DNA from: Chryseobacterium cupriresistens
GTDB lineage: Bacteria; Bacteroidota; Bacteroidia; Flavobacteriales; Weeksellaceae
NCBI RefSeq assembly: GCF_046614675.1
Contig: NZ_JBKKJT010000005.1
Coordinates: 62,001-126,000, forward strand
Reading direction: 5' to 3'
Length of the DNA stretch: 64,000 bases
A model generated the notes under the pieces. That model had not been told where the DNA came from, made no database searches, and saw nothing but the letters and a program-made list of their open reading frames with translations. A program made the position numbers and the translations under genes. Positions 61,480 through 64,000 of the stretch are shown one piece after another; within the stretch, counting starts at the first letter, position 1; each line of letters starts with the position of its first letter.

Positions 61480-61953
61480 TTATTTTTTAATGATTTTAAA
61501 AGTTTTGATATTTTCCCCATTTTGGATAATTCTGATAATGTACATAGCAGAAGGAAGTGAGGAGAAATTAAGCTCAGATTTTGATTGTGAAATCTCGTCT
61601 TTTTTTACCAGTTTGCCCTGAGCATCAAATAACTGATATTCTGATCCTTTAAAATTATTTGAGGTAAAATCCAAATACAAATAATCTCTGAAAGGATTTG
61701 GATAAAGCAAAATGCCGTTCAGTTCCGATGTGTTTTCATGAGTAGTAAGCGTAACAACCTCATAAGATTGTTGAACACCTTCGAGAATCTGTCCTGTTCC
61801 TTTTTCGAGGTAGGTTGTCTGGCCTACACTGTAAGAAACAAAACCATTAGCTCCTGATGCATCCAGTCCGGTTGCCAAAACTGCAGATTGTGCGTGCAGT
61901 ATGGGGATGGAAAAGACAGACAGAATAATACAGTAAATAGATATTCTTTCCAT
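61480..61953 (-). CDS. small T9SS-exported protein, first gene of repeat-protein operon
   Basis: A 157-aa protein with signal peptide (MERISIYCIILSVFSIPILHAQS). A short N-terminal part (VLATGLDASGANGFVSYSVGQTTYLEKGTG) is typical of small flavobacterial surface proteins. A T9SS type A sorting domain fills the C-terminal 80 residues (GILLYPNPFRDYLYLDF ... NIKTFKIIKK). The gene lies 6 bp ahead of the 840-aa gene and 147 bp behind the LytTR regulator gene. It could serve as a T9SS anchor for the larger partner. Confidence 0.75.
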   Translation of the reverse strand: MERISIYCIILSVFSIPILHAQSAVLATGLDASGANGFVSYSVGQTTYLEKGTGQILEGVQQSYEVVTLTTHENTSELNGILLYPNPFRDYLYLDFTSNNFKGSEYQLFDAQGKLVKKDEISQSKSELNFSSLPSAMYIIRIIQNGENIKTFKIIKK

Positions 61954-62100
61954 GGATAACAGTTTTGGTGATTAATAGATGTGTTTTCTTGGGGAATTTG
62001 GGAAGACTAAATTACCACCTATCTCCATTGATTGGCAGGAAAATAGACCAACGGCAGAAATAATCGACCAATGGCATTGGTGAATTATTATGATGTATTT

Positions 62101-62808
62101 TTAAGGATTAAAAAAAGAAAGATTGTCCTTGTAAGTTCGGCCAATAGGAAGTTTTATACGATGCGGAAGTTCTATTTCGTGACAGCTTTTTCCGCGGATA
62201 AGATGACGCGGGACAGCATAGCTTCTGTGTATTCTGACAAAAGAATTAAAAAAACTTTTTTGCAGAAGATTTCCCAGCGAATTTAAAATACAATGATTTT
62301 TTTCCAGTGTGATGATTCTGGTGTAATCTTTCAGAGCTTCCAGGTAGAGAATATCTTTCATCTTAATCTGAAAAACATGACCACCCTCTTTTATTTTGAT
62401 GCAGTTTTCTCCCACCATGGCATCATAGCATTCACATTTCTCTTTTACTTCAAAAAAATCAAAAAGCTTTTCCATGGAATAATGAAATCGTTCTGCGGTA
62501 AGCGGTTTGGTAATAAAATCTAAAGTATTAATCTCAAAAGCTCCGGCAGCCAGTTCGGGATGAGAGCTTACGAAAATACAGGCAGGGATCTTATGGGCCA
62601 GCTTTCTGAACTCAAGACCGTTCATACCCCTTAAATTGGTTTCGGTAATCAGGAGATCAACGGGAATATCAAGATAGGGAACTGCCTTTTCAGCAGAGTC
62701 GAAAGTGGCAACAATTTCAATGTTTTGATATTGCCTGATATAATGCTGAAGAACCAGCCTGTCCAGTTCATCATCATCAATAATCATACATTTGATATGG
62801 GTAACCAT
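62101..62808 (-). CDS. LytTR-family regulator with Glu at the phosphoacceptor site
   Basis: The 235-aa protein has a receiver domain with intact acidic pocket (CMIIDDDELDRLVL) and Lys (FITKPLTAE). The phosphoacceptor strand reads DLLITETNLRG, so Glu56 replaces the usual Asp. The C-terminal LytTR domain is complete (FQIKMKDILYLEALKDYTRIITL ... SFVRIHRSYAV). Glu at this place often mimics phosphorylation and can keep a regulator active without a kinase. No kinase gene is adjacent. It lies upstream of the secreted-protein operon on the same strand, the likely target. Confidence 0.88.
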   Translation of the reverse strand: MVTHIKCMIIDDDELDRLVLQHYIRQYQNIEIVATFDSAEKAVPYLDIPVDLLITETNLRGMNGLEFRKLAHKIPACIFVSSHPELAAGAFEINTLDFITKPLTAERFHYSMEKLFDFFEVKEKCECYDAMVGENCIKIKEGGHVFQIKMKDILYLEALKDYTRIITLEKNHCILNSLGNLLQKSFFNSFVRIHRSYAVPRHLIRGKSCHEIELPHRIKLPIGRTYKDNLSFFNP

Positions 62809-63001
62809 GATATTCCGGAGATTAGTTTTTGATTTAAATAATTAAAAATCAGAAATTTATTATATAAAGTTATTGATTTTTTATAAATCATTCATCAGTA
62901 AACTTAAATTTATATTAAAATATGTTATTAAGTAAAAATTGATTTTGTTTTTTTTCTGAAAAATATTAACTTGTAAAAATCATAAACATAGACAGAACTT
63001 A

Positions 63002-64000
63002 ATGTTAGAAAAGAAAGAACATAACTATGAGAAAGCTGTCCTGGTGGGTGTTATTACCCAGAATCAGGATGAAGAAAAACTGACGGAGTATTTGGATGAA
63101 CTTGAGTTTTTAGCTTTCACAGCAGGAGCAACCGTACAAAAGCGCTTTACCCAAAAATTAACTCAGCCTGATTCCAAAACCTTTATCGGTAGCGGAAAAG
63201 CCATCGAGATAAAAGAATATGTAAAAGAAAACGAGATCGGAACCGTAATTTTCGATGATGAACTCTCTCCTTCACAGCTTAAAAACCTGGAAAGGGAAAT
63301 GGAGGTTAAAATCCTGGACCGTACCAATCTTATTCTTGATATTTTTGCCCAGAGAGCACAGACTTCATATGCAAGAACACAGGTGGAGCTGGCACAATAC
63401 CAGTATCTTTTACCACGACTGACAAGAATGTGGACCCACCTTGAGCGTCAGAAAGGGGGAATCGGGATGAGAGGTCCCGGGGAAACGGAGATTGAGACTG
63501 ACCGTCGTATAATCCGTGACAGAATTACATTGCTGAAAGAGAAACTGAAGACGATAGACAAGCAGATGGCTACCCAGCGTAACAACCGTGGGAAAGTGGT
63601 TCGTGCTGCTTTGGTAGGATATACCAACGTAGGGAAATCTACCCTGATGAATTCCATTTCAAAATCTGAAGTTTTTGCTGAAAATAAATTATTCGCTACG
63701 CTGGATACCACGGTAAGAAAAGTGGTAATTGGAAATTTACCGTTTCTGTTGACAGACACCGTAGGGTTTATCAGAAAACTTCCTACTCAGCTGGTAGAAT
63801 CTTTTAAATCTACATTGGATGAGGTTCGTGAAGCCGATCTTTTGATCCATGTGGTGGATATTTCTCACGAAAGCTTTGAAGATCATATAGAATCTGTAAA
63901 TCATATCCTGATGGAAATCAACGCTCATCAGAAGCCAATGATTATGGTTTTTAATAAAATTGACGATTTCAGCTATGAGAAAAAGGATGAAGATGATCTT
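63002..64000 (+). CDS. hflX: ribosome-associated GTPase HflX (partial)
   Basis: The gene runs off the right edge; 333 residues are present. Motifs are in HflX order: N-terminal domain with TVQKRFTQKLTQPDSKTFIGSGKA, the glycine-rich linker IGMRGPGETEIETDRR, then the GTPase domain with GYTNVGKSTLMN (G1), ATLDTTVRK (G2), LTDTVGFIRKLP (G3) and MVFNKIDD (G4). HflX binds the 50S ribosome and splits stalled or hibernating ribosomes, for instance after heat or antibiotic stress. It is divergent from the Glu56 LytTR regulator with a 193-bp AT-rich spacer. Confidence 0.93.
   Translation, partial: MLEKKEHNYEKAVLVGVITQNQDEEKLTEYLDELEFLAFTAGATVQKRFTQKLTQPDSKTFIGSGKAIEIKEYVKENEIGTVIFDDELSPSQLKNLEREMEVKILDRTNLILDIFAQRAQTSYARTQVELAQYQYLLPRLTRMWTHLERQKGGIGMRGPGETEIETDRRIIRDRITLLKEKLKTIDKQMATQRNNRGKVVRAALVGYTNVGKSTLMNSISKSEVFAENKLFATLDTTVRKVVIGNLPFLLTDTVGFIRKLPTQLVESFKSTLDEVREADLLIHVVDISHESFEDHIESVNHILMEINAHQKPMIMVFNKIDDFSYEKKDEDDL

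Overview
The window looks like chromosome of a flavobacterium, most likely Chryseobacterium or a close relative. This rests on low GC content, terminators ending in AT-rich tracts, promoters of the Bacteroidota type (TTG, about 20 nt, TAnnTTTG), three secreted proteins with C-terminal type IX secretion (T9SS) sorting domains, many lipoproteins, LytTR two-component systems, an S46 dipeptidyl-peptidase and a double-glycine-like Cys-rich peptide. No rRNA, tRNA, CRISPR array, insertion sequence, integrase or prophage module was recognised. Both ends cut genes: a BaiN/HI0933-type flavoprotein on the left and hflX on the right.

Layout. 1-18.9 kb is mostly housekeeping and envelope genes: a thioesterase, thiL, an AraC regulator, a Bcr/CflA-type transporter, a LytTR two-component pair, outer-membrane and secreted proteins, a Cys-rich leader peptide next to a lipoprotein, pepT, an HMG-CoA-lyase-like gene, a thiosulfate/3-mercaptopyruvate sulfurtransferase, a DUF59 protein with an exonuclease, and csaA with an HExxH protein. 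19.1-33.2 kb is the most unusual stretch. It holds a same-strand cluster with a 1217-aa uncharacterised protein, a tail-fibre-like protein, a 159-aa protein, a polymorphic toxin with a papain-fold tip, an Imm35-like immunity protein and an orphan secreted protein. Facing it are a V8-like serine protease and a caspase-fold protease, then a lipoprotein / seven-helix membrane protein / histidine kinase / LuxR-type regulator operon.

33.4-43.8 kb has a divergent HxlR regulator and quinone-oxidoreductase pair with a readable operator and promoter, a universal stress protein, a LytS/LytTR pair and a complete RND efflux operon. 44-49.7 kb has a DUF4840-like lipoprotein, an ECF sigma factor with a beta-barrel-fused putative anti-sigma protein, a T9SS cargo and a ComM-type ATPase. 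50-53.7 kb has a stand-alone adenylation-carrier-reductase (A-T-R) NRPS-like enzyme. 53.7-64 kb has a spondin-domain protein, a YdeI-like protein, a DPP7-type peptidase, a META lipoprotein, an operon of repeat-rich secreted proteins, a LytTR regulator with Glu at its phosphoacceptor position, and hflX.

The best candidates for an undescribed system are (i) the toxin cluster at 19.1-28.2 kb, whose toxin has no recognised delivery domain but lies behind three co-directional genes of unknown function, and (ii) the adjacent caspase/serine-protease pair, whose two genes share an upstream motif. All functional statements come from reading motifs by eye; no database search was possible.
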